Assembly: GCF_002355595.1 (NCBI RefSeq)
Contig: NZ_AP017422.1
Coordinates: forward strand, 6,452,823-6,516,822
Reading direction: 5' to 3'
Source of the DNA: Filimonas lacunae
GTDB taxonomy: Bacteria > Bacteroidota > Bacteroidia > Chitinophagales > Chitinophagaceae
DNA: 64,000 bases
The notes under the pieces are model-generated. The model ran no database searches and was not told where the DNA came from. It was given only the letters and a program-made list of their open reading frames with translations. Position 1 is the first letter of the stretch. Each line of letters begins with the position of its first letter. The position numbers and the translations under genes are program-made. This document shows positions 27,358 to 36,629 of the stretch, piece by piece.

Positions 27358-27891
27358 TTATTTATTTTTCGAGCCATTGCCAGTTAACTCCTTTACAGCA
27401 GGGTACAGCAAATTTTGCCCAATGTGAATCCATTGAAATACGAGTGTTTCCAGTTTAAACAAGTTGTTCAAACACACTTTCCAGCCCATTTGAAAATGCG
27501 GCATACTACCAAAATTGCCCAGTAATTGCCGTATACGTTGCATCAGGGCCGCTATTACAGATTGTGTATGCACCACCGAATCTATCATACCAGTGGTATT
27601 ACCTACCTGACAATGCTGCTCTTGCTGCCATTTCCGAATACAGGGAAACACAATACCTGCTTCTTTTAAAAACAGGTGCTTTAACTCATCTTCCAGCTTG
27701 GTAAAAAGCAGGTGCACCAGCTCTGCCACAGAATCGGGCAGGTCTTCTATCTGGGGATGCTGCAGCAGGTAATCATGAATAGTATTGCACAACCCGGTAA
27801 TGAGCAAATGATAATCCCGTTCAACCAGTTCGCACAATGCGGCCGGAGTGAATTCGCTTTCCTGCAGATGATTGAACTGGTACAATTGCAT
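27358..27891 (-). CDS. RIC/hemerythrin-like four-helix protein with degenerate metal ligands
   Basis: The 177-residue helical protein follows the pattern of di-iron RIC (YtfE/ScdA) proteins, which repair Fe-S clusters after nitrosative stress. The corresponding segments are DYHLLITGL, ELKHLFLKEAGIVFP, SVVHTQS and WIHIGQNLLYP. Several ligand positions look changed: KEA for KEE, VHT for EHD, and GQN where a Glu-Asn is usual. It may have lost or altered its metal site. I start at ATG 27891; a frame from TTG 27936 overlaps a -7 box. It sits between the Crp/Fnr gene and ccoI. Confidence 0.55.
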   Translation of the reverse strand: MQLYQFNHLQESEFTPAALCELVERDYHLLITGLCNTIHDYLLQHPQIEDLPDSVAELVHLLFTKLEDELKHLFLKEAGIVFPCIRKWQQEQHCQVGNTTGMIDSVVHTQSVIAALMQRIRQLLGNFGSMPHFQMGWKVCLNNLFKLETLVFQWIHIGQNLLYPAVKELTGNGSKNK

Positions 27892-27938
27892 ACATTGCCA
27901 ATTTAAGGGCAAGGTATAACGATGCAGATGGCTCAAAA

Positions 27939-27974
27939 ATGAGTTCCATCAGCGGGCTATATGACTTTTATCAT
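27939..27974 (-). promoter_or_regulatory. Two Crp/Fnr-type half-palindromes and a -7 box before the RIC-like gene
   Basis: ATGACTTTTATCAT (27961-27974) and ATGAGTTCCATCAG (27939-27952) both carry TGA-N6-TCA. On the minus strand CATTTTTG (27941 down to 27934) is one base from TAnnTTTG and would put the first site about 38 bp upstream of the transcription start. The second site overlaps the -7 box and could act as a repressor site. Confidence 0.4.
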
Positions 27975-27977
27975 GGA

Positions 27978-28688
27978 TTAATCCTGCAGGTTGGCAATGG
28001 TAAGCAGGGCGGCGGGCTTCATGAGTTTGATTTTCTTGCCGTCCAGGTCAATAATGCCATCTTTTTTAAATTCTGAGAGCAGGCGTATGGTAGATTCAGT
28101 AGCAGTGCCTACCAGGTTGGCTATTTCTTCGCGGGAAAGTTTTACACTTAGTGTAATACCATCTTCCTCAAAACCATAGGTTTCTTTAATAAAAAGCAGG
28201 GTTTCGGCCAGTCTTTCCCGTACCGGCTTTTGTGCCAGGTGCGTAATTTTCAGCTCAGCCTTGTGCAGCTCCTGGCTTAACAGCTTCATCATTTCAAAAG
28301 AAAGCGCCGGATCATTTTTCAGGGCCTTTACAAACAGGTCTTTAGGAATAAAACATACCTGTGTATCTTCCAGGGCTACTGCCGAAGCGCTGTAGCGGTC
28401 GCCACTTAATAAAGCCCTATAACCCAGCACATCGCCACCCCGTAGCAGACGGGTGATCTGCTCTTTACCATCATCTCCCAGATGTGACAGCTTTATTTTA
28501 CCGGAGTTGATGCAATACACGCCAAAGGGATAAGTACCCTCACTAAAAATCAACTGACCCTTCTTGTACTGGTTACTAATCTTTTGATCGTTAAAGGCAT
28601 CAATATACTCGCTGCGTGCTTTACACAACACAGAAGTAAGTCGGTGGTCACAATATTGGCAACCGGTGGAATCGGTGGTATGCTTCAT
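27978..28688 (-). CDS. Crp/Fnr-family transcription regulator, probably oxygen-responsive
   Basis: The 236-residue product has a cyclic-nucleotide-binding-like beta-roll (about 45-150), a dimer helix and a helix-turn-helix (SREEIANLVGTATESTIRLL, about 185-206). An N-terminal cysteine cluster C10-x2-C13-x8-C22, with further cysteines in GVYCINSG and QVCFIP, resembles Fnr proteins that bind a 4Fe-4S cluster. Oxygen sensing is therefore inferred. It lies directly before the RIC-like and ccoI genes. I start at ATG 28688; a frame from TTG 28721 is less likely. Confidence 0.88.
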   Translation of the reverse strand: MKHTTDSTGCQYCDHRLTSVLCKARSEYIDAFNDQKISNQYKKGQLIFSEGTYPFGVYCINSGKIKLSHLGDDGKEQITRLLRGGDVLGYRALLSGDRYSASAVALEDTQVCFIPKDLFVKALKNDPALSFEMMKLLSQELHKAELKITHLAQKPVRERLAETLLFIKETYGFEEDGITLSVKLSREEIANLVGTATESTIRLLSEFKKDGIIDLDGKKIKLMKPAALLTIANLQD

Positions 28689-28732
28689 GCTGAATATTGA
28701 AGTTGCCGCAAAGATATTCAATTTTCGCCCTA

Positions 28733-29704
28733 TTAATCGAAGCTCTGGTTGCTGGCTGCTGCCAGTTTCAACAAACGGTCAAACTGGTCAGGCGATAAAT
28801 CGTTGGAAAAATAGTACACCGGATCTACGCGTTCACCGCTGCGGTGTACTTCGTAATGGCAGTGTGGGCCGGTGCTTTTACCTGTGCTGCCCACATACCC
28901 TATTACCTCGCCGCGCCTTACATGATCGCCTGGTTTGGCTTTAATCTTATACATGTGACCATACAGGGTTTCATATCCATAGCCGTGGTTAATCACCACG
29001 TGGTTACCATATCCACCCGCATTAAAGTTGGCTTCTTTTATTACACCATCTGCAGTGGCATAAATAGGCGTGCCCTGCGGTGCGGTAAAATCAAGCCCAG
29101 CGTGAAACTTCGTTACTTTATATACCGGATCTACCCGGTATCCGAAACCGGATGCAATGCGATTTAAATCTTTGTTGCTTACAGGTTGAATGGCAGGAAT
29201 GGCAGCTAATAGCTTTTCCTTATCCTTTAACATGCCATCAATTTCTTTATATGATTTTTCCTGGAAGGCGGCTCTTTTACTAAGCAGGTTTAACTGGGTG
29301 GTCATTTCCTGCACCAGTTGCGTTTCGCCCATCCCCTGCACCAATTGCACCTCTTTATTCTTTTCCATTTCCTTTAAGCGGGCGCTGTCCGGAATGGGGG
29401 CGGCTTCAAATATGGCACGATACACATTATTGTCCCTGTTTTGCAATTCGGTCATTTGCTGTTGCAGCTGACGAAGCTTTTCCTGAAAAACACTGTAGCT
29501 CTGTTTCAGATCTTCATTCTGTTGTTTCAGTACTTTTTCTTTAGGTGAATCAACATATTGGAAAGCTATAGCCACAATTATAGAAGCCGTAACAATGGCG
29601 GCAGCAACAAAGCCGAGGATACGTAACAACTTAATTCTCAATGGAGTAATTAGCTTTTCGTACCGGAGAGTATGTGTATTATAGAAGTATTTAATTTTTT
29701 TCAT
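28733..29704 (-). CDS. M23-family membrane-anchored peptidoglycan peptidase
   Basis: The 323-residue protein has one N-terminal membrane helix (about 31-50), a periplasmic coiled coil (about 55-165) and a LytM/M23 domain. Zinc ligands are H201 and D205 (FHAGLDF) and H283 in the H281-C-H283 motif, with H250 as catalytic partner. It resembles DipM/MepM-type enzymes or regulators that cut or control cell wall cross-links. All ligands are intact, so activity is expected. It is transcribed toward crp (44-bp gap) and divergently from alaS. Confidence 0.9.
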   Translation of the reverse strand: MKKIKYFYNTHTLRYEKLITPLRIKLLRILGFVAAAIVTASIIVAIAFQYVDSPKEKVLKQQNEDLKQSYSVFQEKLRQLQQQMTELQNRDNNVYRAIFEAAPIPDSARLKEMEKNKEVQLVQGMGETQLVQEMTTQLNLLSKRAAFQEKSYKEIDGMLKDKEKLLAAIPAIQPVSNKDLNRIASGFGYRVDPVYKVTKFHAGLDFTAPQGTPIYATADGVIKEANFNAGGYGNHVVINHGYGYETLYGHMYKIKAKPGDHVRRGEVIGYVGSTGKSTGPHCHYEVHRSGERVDPVYYFSNDLSPDQFDRLLKLAAASNQSFD

Positions 29705-29810
29705 CCCACCGCCCTTAAATTTCTTACTTTACCTTTGGCCACTTTGTAAGCCAACAAAGATAACGGCTTACATCTTTAAATATACTATTTATAAAAACGA
29801 ATGATTTTTT

Positions 29811-32435
29811 ATGTTAACCAGCGCAGCTATCAGGCAGCAGTTCTTAGATTTTTTTAAGTCAAAAGGGCACGTTATTGTACCTTCTGCACCCATTGTAGTT
29901 AAAAACGACCCTACTTTACTGTTCACCAATGCAGGCATGAACCAGTTTAAAGACTACTTTCTGGGTAATAAAAAGCCTGACAGCACCCGTGTGGCCGATA
30001 CGCAAAAATGTTTGCGGGTAAGCGGAAAGCATAACGACCTGGAAGAAGTAGGTGTCGATACCTATCACCACACCATGTTTGAAATGCTGGGCAACTGGAG
30101 CTTTGGTGACTATTTCAAGAAAGAAGCCATAGCCTGGAGCTGGGAACTGCTTACCGAAGTATACAAACTGGATAAAGACCGCTTATATGTAACCATTTTT
30201 GAAGGCGACAGCAAAGAAAACCTTCCTAAAGACGAAGAAGCTTTCAACGAATGGAAGCAATGGATTGCGGAAGACAGGATTTTGCTGGGCAATAAAAAAG
30301 ATAATTTCTGGGAAATGGGCGATACCGGCCCTTGTGGTCCTTGTTCAGAAATCCACGTTGACTGCCGTCCGGATAGTGAGAGAAAACTGGTAGAGGGTAA
30401 AACACTGGTAAACGCTGATCATCCGCAGGTAATAGAAATATGGAATAACGTATTCATGCAGTTTAACCGTTTAAAAGACGGTAGCCTGGAACCATTGCCT
30501 GCTAAACATGTAGATACTGGAATGGGCTTTGAACGCCTGGTTCGTGTTATACAGGGCAAAACATCTAACTACGATACCGATGTATTCACTGGCACCATCA
30601 GTGCTACGGAAAAAATCACCGGTAAAAAATATGACTACAGCGACAGCAAAGAAGCCGTTGCTTTCCGCGTTATTGCCGATCACATCAGGGCAATTTCTTT
30701 TACTACCGCCGATGGCCAGCTGCCTTCTAACACAGGCGCAGGCTATGTAATCAGGCGTATTTTAAGAAGAGCAGTAAGATATTACTACTCCTACCTGGAT
30801 TGTAAGCAGCCATTATTATATCAACTGTTGCCAGTGCTTGCTGAACAGTTTGCCAATGTATTCCCCGAACTGCAACAGCAGGTTGACTTTGTAAGCAAAG
30901 TGATCCGTGAGGAAGAAGATGCATTCTTACGCACACTGGATAAAGGGTTGAAGCGTATAGATGATATTATTACCTCTTCTGCTGCCACTAAAACCATCAC
31001 TGGTAAAGATGCTTTTGAATTAAATGACACCTACGGTTTCCCGCTGGATTTAACCAGGCTGGTAGCTTCTGAATCTGGCTTTGCAGTAGATGAAGCCGGC
31101 TTTACCGTAGAAATGGAACAGCAAAAGCAGCGCAGCCGTGCCGCAACCGCCATTGACACAGAAGACTGGGTAGTGTTACAGGAGGAAACCAAAACTGCTT
31201 TTATTGGATACGATCATTTGTCAACCAAAACCCGTGTTACTAAGTACCGTAAGGTAAAGGCCAAAGGTAAAGAGGCGTATCAGCTGGTGCTGGAAGCCAC
31301 TCCTTTCTATGCCGAAAGTGGTGGTCAGGTTGGCGATACCGGTATTCTGCAATTTGACGAGGAAGCCATTGAGGTGATCGATACCAAAAAAGAAAACAAC
31401 CTGTATATACAGCTTACCGATACGTTACCGCAGAACATTCATGCAGAAGTGCTGGCCGTAGTAGATGCTAACCGCAGAAGCGCCATTAGTGTACATCATA
31501 GTGCTACCCACCTGCTGCATGCCGCTTTACGTGAGGTGCTGGGGGCCCACGTAGCACAGAAAGGTAGCCTGGTAAACAGCGATCAGCTACGTTTCGACTT
31601 CTCCCATTTTGCTAAAGTAACCGACGAAGAACTGGCAAAGATTGAGCAGATAGTAAACGAAAAAATACGCCAGAACGTTCCGGTGGTAATTAAAGAAATG
31701 TCGAAAGACGAAGCCGTGCAAATGGGTGCTATGGCATTGTTTGGCGAAAAATACGGAGATGTGGTACGCGTGGTAGTAATGGACCCGAATTATTCCATTG
31801 AGTTATGTGGCGGCACACACGTAGGCGCTACTGGTAAACTGGGCTTCTTTAAAATTAAGCATGAAAGTGCAGTTGCTGCCGGCGTACGCCGTATAGAAGC
31901 AGTAAGTGGCGCAACCGCTGAAACTTATATAGTAGAGCAACTGAACCAGATAAAAGAGGTGAAAGAAGCGTTGAAAAATCCGAAAGACCTGTTGAAGGCT
32001 ATCGAAAATATTAGCACAGAGAACGCCGAGCTGAAAAAACGCATCGAAAGCCTGGAAGCCAAGCAACTGGCTGTTGTAAAACAAGAGTTGTTACAACAGG
32101 TTACCCAGGTAAACAATACCCAGTTCATTGGTGCCGTAATTGATGCCAGCAGCGCAGATGGTTTGAAAAAGCTGTGCTTTGATATTAAGAACGACCTTAC
32201 CGGCGACTATGTAGTAGTGTTAGCTGCTTCTATAGAAGGAAAAGCTCAGGTGGCCGTATTATTATCTGACAGTGTTAGCACCAACAAAAGCCTGGAAGCG
32301 CCTAAAATTATTAAAGAGCATATTGCTCCTTTAATCAAAGGCGGTGGCGGCGGACAAAAAACGCTTGCTACAGCGGGCGGGCAGGATGCCAGCAACCTGG
32401 CACAAACCATTGAAAAAGTAAAAACACTGCTGTAA
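29811..32435 (+). CDS. alaS: Alanyl-tRNA synthetase
   Basis: The 874-residue class II synthetase has the N-terminal catalytic core (FTNAGMNQFKDYFLG, HTMFEMLGNWSFGDYF, DTGPCGPCSEIH and the GAGYVIRRILRRAVR region). The editing domain has the zinc motif HHSATHLLHAAL and CGGTHVGAT, and the C-terminal domain is Gly-rich (KGGGGGQ). Editing residues are intact, so mischarged Ser/Gly-tRNA can be cleared. The length is normal. It ends in a strong terminator. Confidence 0.98.
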   Translation: MLTSAAIRQQFLDFFKSKGHVIVPSAPIVVKNDPTLLFTNAGMNQFKDYFLGNKKPDSTRVADTQKCLRVSGKHNDLEEVGVDTYHHTMFEMLGNWSFGDYFKKEAIAWSWELLTEVYKLDKDRLYVTIFEGDSKENLPKDEEAFNEWKQWIAEDRILLGNKKDNFWEMGDTGPCGPCSEIHVDCRPDSERKLVEGKTLVNADHPQVIEIWNNVFMQFNRLKDGSLEPLPAKHVDTGMGFERLVRVIQGKTSNYDTDVFTGTISATEKITGKKYDYSDSKEAVAFRVIADHIRAISFTTADGQLPSNTGAGYVIRRILRRAVRYYYSYLDCKQPLLYQLLPVLAEQFANVFPELQQQVDFVSKVIREEEDAFLRTLDKGLKRIDDIITSSAATKTITGKDAFELNDTYGFPLDLTRLVASESGFAVDEAGFTVEMEQQKQRSRAATAIDTEDWVVLQEETKTAFIGYDHLSTKTRVTKYRKVKAKGKEAYQLVLEATPFYAESGGQVGDTGILQFDEEAIEVIDTKKENNLYIQLTDTLPQNIHAEVLAVVDANRRSAISVHHSATHLLHAALREVLGAHVAQKGSLVNSDQLRFDFSHFAKVTDEELAKIEQIVNEKIRQNVPVVIKEMSKDEAVQMGAMALFGEKYGDVVRVVVMDPNYSIELCGGTHVGATGKLGFFKIKHESAVAAGVRRIEAVSGATAETYIVEQLNQIKEVKEALKNPKDLLKAIENISTENAELKKRIESLEAKQLAVVKQELLQQVTQVNNTQFIGAVIDASSADGLKKLCFDIKNDLTGDYVVVLAASIEGKAQVAVLLSDSVSTNKSLEAPKIIKEHIAPLIKGGGGGQKTLATAGGQDASNLAQTIEKVKTLL

Positions 32436-32459
32436 TGTAATAGCGTGTATATATTCTTC

Positions 32460-32493
32460 AGCCGCTGCATCTAACCATGCAGCGGCTTTTTTT
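32460..32493 (+). terminator. Intrinsic terminator of alaS
   Basis: A 10-bp stem (GCCGCTGCAT with ATGCAGCGGC) has a CTAACC loop and is followed by seven T. Confidence 0.9.
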
Positions 32494-32644
32494 ATGCAGA
32501 CCAGATTCTCCTATTCTTTCTTTAATATTTTATTCGTTTTTTCCATAAATCGTCCATCTCCATTACATCGTCTGCCAACGGCGCATCTTTTGCTGTCACT
32601 TTTTGCCGCTTGTCAATTAGCTGCATTTTAACATTTGCGAACTC

Positions 32645-32674
32645 TTTCGTATTTCATTTTCTTCCCTATATTTG
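32645..32674 (+). promoter_or_regulatory. Promoter of the double-PDZ gene
   Basis: TATATTTG (32667-32674) matches TAnnTTTG exactly. A TTTC at 32645-32648, 18 bp upstream, may serve as the -33 element. The predicted transcript starts about 30 bp before the ATG. Confidence 0.5.
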
Positions 32675-32711
32675 ATCTACTAAATTATTCGTAGAACATA
32701 AATCATACAGA

Positions 32712-33809
32712 ATGAAAACTATACTTAAACACATTACAGGCATTGCATGTATGGCAGCACTCAGCAGCACAGTACATGCTCAGGCCCCGGATGTTAAAAA
32801 AGAGGATAATATTATTATCCGGAAAAAAGGCGGTGCAGATGAAAAAATGACCATTGTAATTGATGGAGATAACATTACTGTTAATGGCAAACCGCTTGAT
32901 CAATATAAAGATTCCAGTTTAGAAATTCATCGCTTTAAAGAGGGGGCTAACTTTCGTGGTAGCCGTGGCCTTTCCAAACGATTTGGTCCAGGTGCGCCCC
33001 CACGTCCTGAAGCCCCTGGTCGCTTGGATGCCCCTGATGCACCAGAAGCTCCCGCAGCCCCTGATGCACCTGAGGCTTTTAACCATTTCCGTGGTCCTAA
33101 AAGAGGATTCAGCAAAGAGTTGCGCACTTTTTCGCCGGGTAATAAAGCCCTGTTAGGTGTAGTGACTGAAAAAGATGAGAAAGGTGCAAAAATCACGATC
33201 GTATCTCCTGAAAGCCCTGCTGTGAAAGCAGGATTACAAAAAGATGATATTATCATCAGCATTAATGATACAACAATCAGCAACAGTGATGATCTTACTG
33301 CTTTTGTAGGCAAGCATAAGCCGGAAGACAAAGTGAAAGTAACCTATATCCGCAACGGCAAAAAAGCTACCGCTACTGCCGTGTTGGCCAAAAGAGAGAA
33401 TAGAGTACAGCATTTTAACTGGAGCAATGATAATGATGATTTTGCATTTGACATGCCCGACATGCCTGAGTTACAGGAGTTTTTTGGTGGCGGAGATATG
33501 CAGCCCTTCCGCGGCGGCAGAAGCTTTGGATTCAAAGAGGGCATGCACAAGCCACACCTGGGATTACAGGTGCAGGACACAGAAGAAGGTAAAGGTGTAA
33601 AAGTGTTACATGCTGCCGAAGAATCGCCCGCTGCTAAAGCAGGTATTCAGAAAGAAGATGTAGTTACTTCAGTAAACGGGAAAGACATACAATCAGTAGA
33701 CGACCTGAAAGAGCAGTTGAAGAATGTGAAGGAAGGAGATACCGTTAATATCGGTTATCTGCATGGTAAAGAGGTGCGTACTGCCCAGATAAATTTCCTA
33801 AAAAACTGA
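32712..33809 (+). CDS. Periplasmic protein with two PDZ domains and no protease domain
   Basis: The 365-residue product has a signal peptide (about 1-23, VHA/QA). Next come an N-terminal beta-rich segment and a Pro/Ala/Asp/Glu-rich linker of repeated PDAPEAP (about 95-122). PDZ1 (146-226; SPAVKAGLQKDDIIISIND) and PDZ2 (281-362; SPAAKAGIQKEDVVTSVNG) follow. The PDZ domains resemble those of DegP/HtrA, but no trypsin-like domain or GNSGG motif is present, so it is probably an adaptor or scaffold that binds exposed C-termini. It has its own promoter and terminator. Confidence 0.85.
   Translation: MKTILKHITGIACMAALSSTVHAQAPDVKKEDNIIIRKKGGADEKMTIVIDGDNITVNGKPLDQYKDSSLEIHRFKEGANFRGSRGLSKRFGPGAPPRPEAPGRLDAPDAPEAPAAPDAPEAFNHFRGPKRGFSKELRTFSPGNKALLGVVTEKDEKGAKITIVSPESPAVKAGLQKDDIIISINDTTISNSDDLTAFVGKHKPEDKVKVTYIRNGKKATATAVLAKRENRVQHFNWSNDNDDFAFDMPDMPELQEFFGGGDMQPFRGGRSFGFKEGMHKPHLGLQVQDTEEGKGVKVLHAAEESPAAKAGIQKEDVVTSVNGKDIQSVDDLKEQLKNVKEGDTVNIGYLHGKEVRTAQINFLKN
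33030..33077 (+). repeat. Short direct repeat coding PDAPEAP
   Basis: A 21-bp unit starting GCCCCTGATGCACC occurs at 33030-33050 and 33057-33077 (27-bp step) in the linker of the PDZ protein. Such a repeat could change in copy number. Confidence 0.6.
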
Positions 33810-33865
33810 AAACATCCGATCTCTAGTTTCTTCATTCTTCGATATACAGTTTCAGCAATGCAATG

Positions 33866-33893
33866 AACCGTTGTTATCCAGCAACGGTTTTTT
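33866..33893 (+). terminator. Intrinsic terminator of the PDZ gene
   Basis: An 8-bp stem (AACCGTTG, CAACGGTT) is followed by six T. It lies 31 bp before the gatB start chosen here and rules out longer gatB frames. Confidence 0.8.
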
Positions 33894-33924
33894 GTTGCCC
33901 GTTTATAGGTACATTCGCAGTACA

Positions 33925-35373
33925 ATGAGCCATATTTCAGACAAATACGAAGCCGTGATCGGGCTGGAAATTCACGCGCAGCTGGCAACTGCCAGCAAAT
34001 TGTTCAGTGGCGACGCTACCTCCTTTGGCGCAGCGCCCAATACGCAGGTGAGTCCCATAACCCTGGGGCATCCCGGAACCCTGCCCAAAACCAACAAAAA
34101 GGCAGTAGAATATGCTATACGCATGGGCCTTGCCTGTAACTGCGAAATTGAGGAGTACAACTACTTTGCCCGTAAAAACTATTTCTACCCCGACCTTCCC
34201 AAAGGGTACCAGGTATCGCAACACACCACACCTATTTGTAAGGGTGGGCATGTTGCTATTAAAGTGGGGGAAACCAGCAGGAATGTACAGTTAAACCGCA
34301 TTCACCTGGAAGAAGATGCAGGCAAAAGCATTCATGATATTGATGATAATTACACCTGTGTGGATTATAACCGCGCCGGTGTTGCCTTAATAGAAATTGT
34401 TACTGAGCCCGACCTGCACAATGCCGAAGAAGCTTACCAGTATGTGACCGAAGTACGACGCCTGGTTAGATGGCTTGCAGTATGTGATGGTAACATGGAA
34501 GAAGGCAGCATGCGCTGCGATGCTAACGTGTCTATACGCCTGAAAGGTGAAACCAAACTGGGTACCAAGGTAGAGGTGAAAAACCTCAACAGCATCCGCA
34601 ACGTAAAAAAAGCCATTGAGTTTGAAATAGAACGCATGATACAACTGGTGGAATCAGGCGGCACCGTGAGACAGCAAACCCGCAGTTTTGACGCCAGTAA
34701 CGACACCACCTTCGCTATCAGAGACAAAGAGGAAGCCAACGATTACCGGTATTTTGCCGAACCCGACCTGGCTCCATTCCATCTCAAGCAGTCATTTATT
34801 CAATCTATACGCGAACAACTGCCCGCACTCCCAGCCGAACTGCTGCATGTATATCAGCAGGAACTGGGCTTATCGGAATATGATGCAGCACAGCTCTGTG
34901 CCGAAAAAGAAACTACGGATTACTTTAACGCAGTAGTAAAACATACCAGCCTGTACAAGGCCGCCGCCAACTTTATCAATGGTCCGGTGAAGCAATACCT
35001 GAACGAAAACAAATTGGGCATTGAACAATTAACCATCACCCCTGTGTTGCTGGCGGGTTTATTGCAGTTGGTAGAAGAAGGCCAGGTAAACTTTTCCGTG
35101 GCATCTTCCCGTGTATTTCCTGCTATGGTCAATGCTCCCGGCAAAGAAGCGCTGGAGATAGCCACTGAATTAAACGTACTACAGGTGAGTGATTCCGGAG
35201 AGCTGGAAGCCTGGGTAATACAAGCGCTGGAAAGTATGCCCGATAAGGTAGCAGAATATAAAAAAGGTAAGAAAGGATTAATAGGCCTGTTTGTAGGCGA
35301 AGTGAAAAAGATCAGCAAAGGAAAAGCAGATCCCAAACTGGTAACTACGTTGATACAGGAGAAATTAAAATAA
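33925..35373 (+). CDS. gatB: Asp-tRNA(Asn)/Glu-tRNA(Gln) amidotransferase subunit B
   Basis: The 482-residue kinase-like subunit of GatCAB activates misacylated Glu-tRNA(Gln) or Asp-tRNA(Asn) for amidation. The signature GLEIHAQL is near the N-terminus, and ALIEIVTEPD and GSMRCDANVS mark the catalytic core. The C-terminal YqeY-like tRNA-binding tail is present. The start at 33925 (MSHISDKYEAVIGLEIH) fits the family. A frame extending to 33871 would overlap the upstream terminator. The gatA and gatC genes are not adjacent. Confidence 0.97.
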   Translation: MSHISDKYEAVIGLEIHAQLATASKLFSGDATSFGAAPNTQVSPITLGHPGTLPKTNKKAVEYAIRMGLACNCEIEEYNYFARKNYFYPDLPKGYQVSQHTTPICKGGHVAIKVGETSRNVQLNRIHLEEDAGKSIHDIDDNYTCVDYNRAGVALIEIVTEPDLHNAEEAYQYVTEVRRLVRWLAVCDGNMEEGSMRCDANVSIRLKGETKLGTKVEVKNLNSIRNVKKAIEFEIERMIQLVESGGTVRQQTRSFDASNDTTFAIRDKEEANDYRYFAEPDLAPFHLKQSFIQSIREQLPALPAELLHVYQQELGLSEYDAAQLCAEKETTDYFNAVVKHTSLYKAAANFINGPVKQYLNENKLGIEQLTITPVLLAGLLQLVEEGQVNFSVASSRVFPAMVNAPGKEALEIATELNVLQVSDSGELEAWVIQALESMPDKVAEYKKGKKGLIGLFVGEVKKISKGKADPKLVTTLIQEKLK

Positions 35374-35392
35374 CATACAAAACGAGTAAGTG

Positions 35393-36538
35393 ATGATGAA
35401 GCAGCTTTGGGTAGTAGCTACCGTAATGCTTGCAGGAACTGCCTGTAAAGAAAAACAGCATGGCGCCTTTGTAATAAGCGGGCAAATTGAACATGCCCCC
35501 GTAGCCAATGGCAAAATTTATTTACAGGAACTCACCTATGGCAGCCCACAACCTGTTATACTGGATTCCGGCAGCCTAAAAGGCAACGGCAATTTTGAGC
35601 TGAGGGCCATGGCTAAAGAAGAAGGTATTTACCAGCTGAGTCTGGAAAAGGGTCCTGCCCTGTTGTTTATTAACGATGGCGGCCACATTAAAGTGAAGTT
35701 TGACGTAAACAGTTTTAGAAAGCCCAATATTCAGGGTTCTGATGCCACTTCTGCTTTATACGATTTCTTTGAAAGATACCGCACGCGCGATTCTTCTATA
35801 GCCGGCACCTATGCCGAAATAGATTCTATCCGCAAAAAGCCGGGCAGCGATAGCCTGATATCAGTGCTGGAAAGCAAAGGCAATAATCAGCTGAAGCAGT
35901 TAAATGAAACAGTAAGTGATTTTATTAAACAAACTCCCAGCCCTGCTTCTGCATTCTATGTTATTGGCCTGGCCAGCAACTCTATGAAATCGGAAGAACT
36001 GGTGACTTTGGTAAACCAAACTTCCGAAAAATTTAAAGACCATAAAGGACTTACCCAGTTGAAAAACATGGTAGCTGCCTCTTCCAAACAGGCCGCTGCG
36101 CAGCAGGATCAGCCTTATGCACTGTTGAACCAGCAAGCACCTGAATTAACCATGAACGATGCCAATGGCAAACCTGTAAGCATCAGTAGCTTTAAAGGTA
36201 AATATGTGCTGGTAGATTTCTGGGCCAGCTGGTGTGGCCCCTGCCGTGCAGAGAACCCCAATGTAGTAGCAGCTTATTCAAAGTTCAAGGATAAAAACTT
36301 TACCATACTGGGTGTATCATTAGATAATGATAAAAAAGCCTGGCAGGATGCTGTTGCAAAAGATAAACTTACCTGGACACAGATGAGCGACTTAAAGCAA
36401 TGGGAAAGCGCCGCAGTAAACACTTATCAGTTTGACGCTATTCCTTTTAATGTGCTGATTGATCCAACAGGCAAAATCATTGCTGCAAGATTAACCGGTC
36501 CAGAGCTGGAGGCAAAGTTGGCAGAAGTATTGAAATAA
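35393..36538 (+). CDS. TlpA-family thioredoxin-like lipoprotein with N-terminal DUF4369-type domain
   Basis: The 381-residue product has a lipobox (VMLAGTAC, Cys 18). An N-terminal beta domain (about 28-110) resembles DUF4369, and a helical linker follows. The C-terminal thioredoxin-like domain has the redox motif W-C281-G-P-C284 and a probable cis-Pro in DAIPFN. Such proteins reduce or isomerise disulfides in the periplasm. Start candidates GTG 35390, ATG 35393 and ATG 35396 differ by one residue each. It follows gatB by 19 bp, but its promoter is not obvious. Confidence 0.9.
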   Translation: MMKQLWVVATVMLAGTACKEKQHGAFVISGQIEHAPVANGKIYLQELTYGSPQPVILDSGSLKGNGNFELRAMAKEEGIYQLSLEKGPALLFINDGGHIKVKFDVNSFRKPNIQGSDATSALYDFFERYRTRDSSIAGTYAEIDSIRKKPGSDSLISVLESKGNNQLKQLNETVSDFIKQTPSPASAFYVIGLASNSMKSEELVTLVNQTSEKFKDHKGLTQLKNMVAASSKQAAAQQDQPYALLNQQAPELTMNDANGKPVSISSFKGKYVLVDFWASWCGPCRAENPNVVAAYSKFKDKNFTILGVSLDNDKKAWQDAVAKDKLTWTQMSDLKQWESAAVNTYQFDAIPFNVLIDPTGKIIAARLTGPELEAKLAEVLK

Positions 36539-36564
36539 TACAACTTGTTATAAATACAACATGG

Positions 36565-36616
36565 TTATAAAAGAGAAAGCCTTCCTGCATTTGCAGGAAG
36601 GCTTTCTCTTTTATAA
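36565..36616. terminator. 52-bp palindromic bidirectional terminator
   Basis: Arms of 25 bp (36565-36589 and 36592-36616) match perfectly around two bases. It serves the convergent tlpA-like and susD genes. Confidence 0.9.
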
Positions 36617-36629
36617 AGCTTAATCACTA

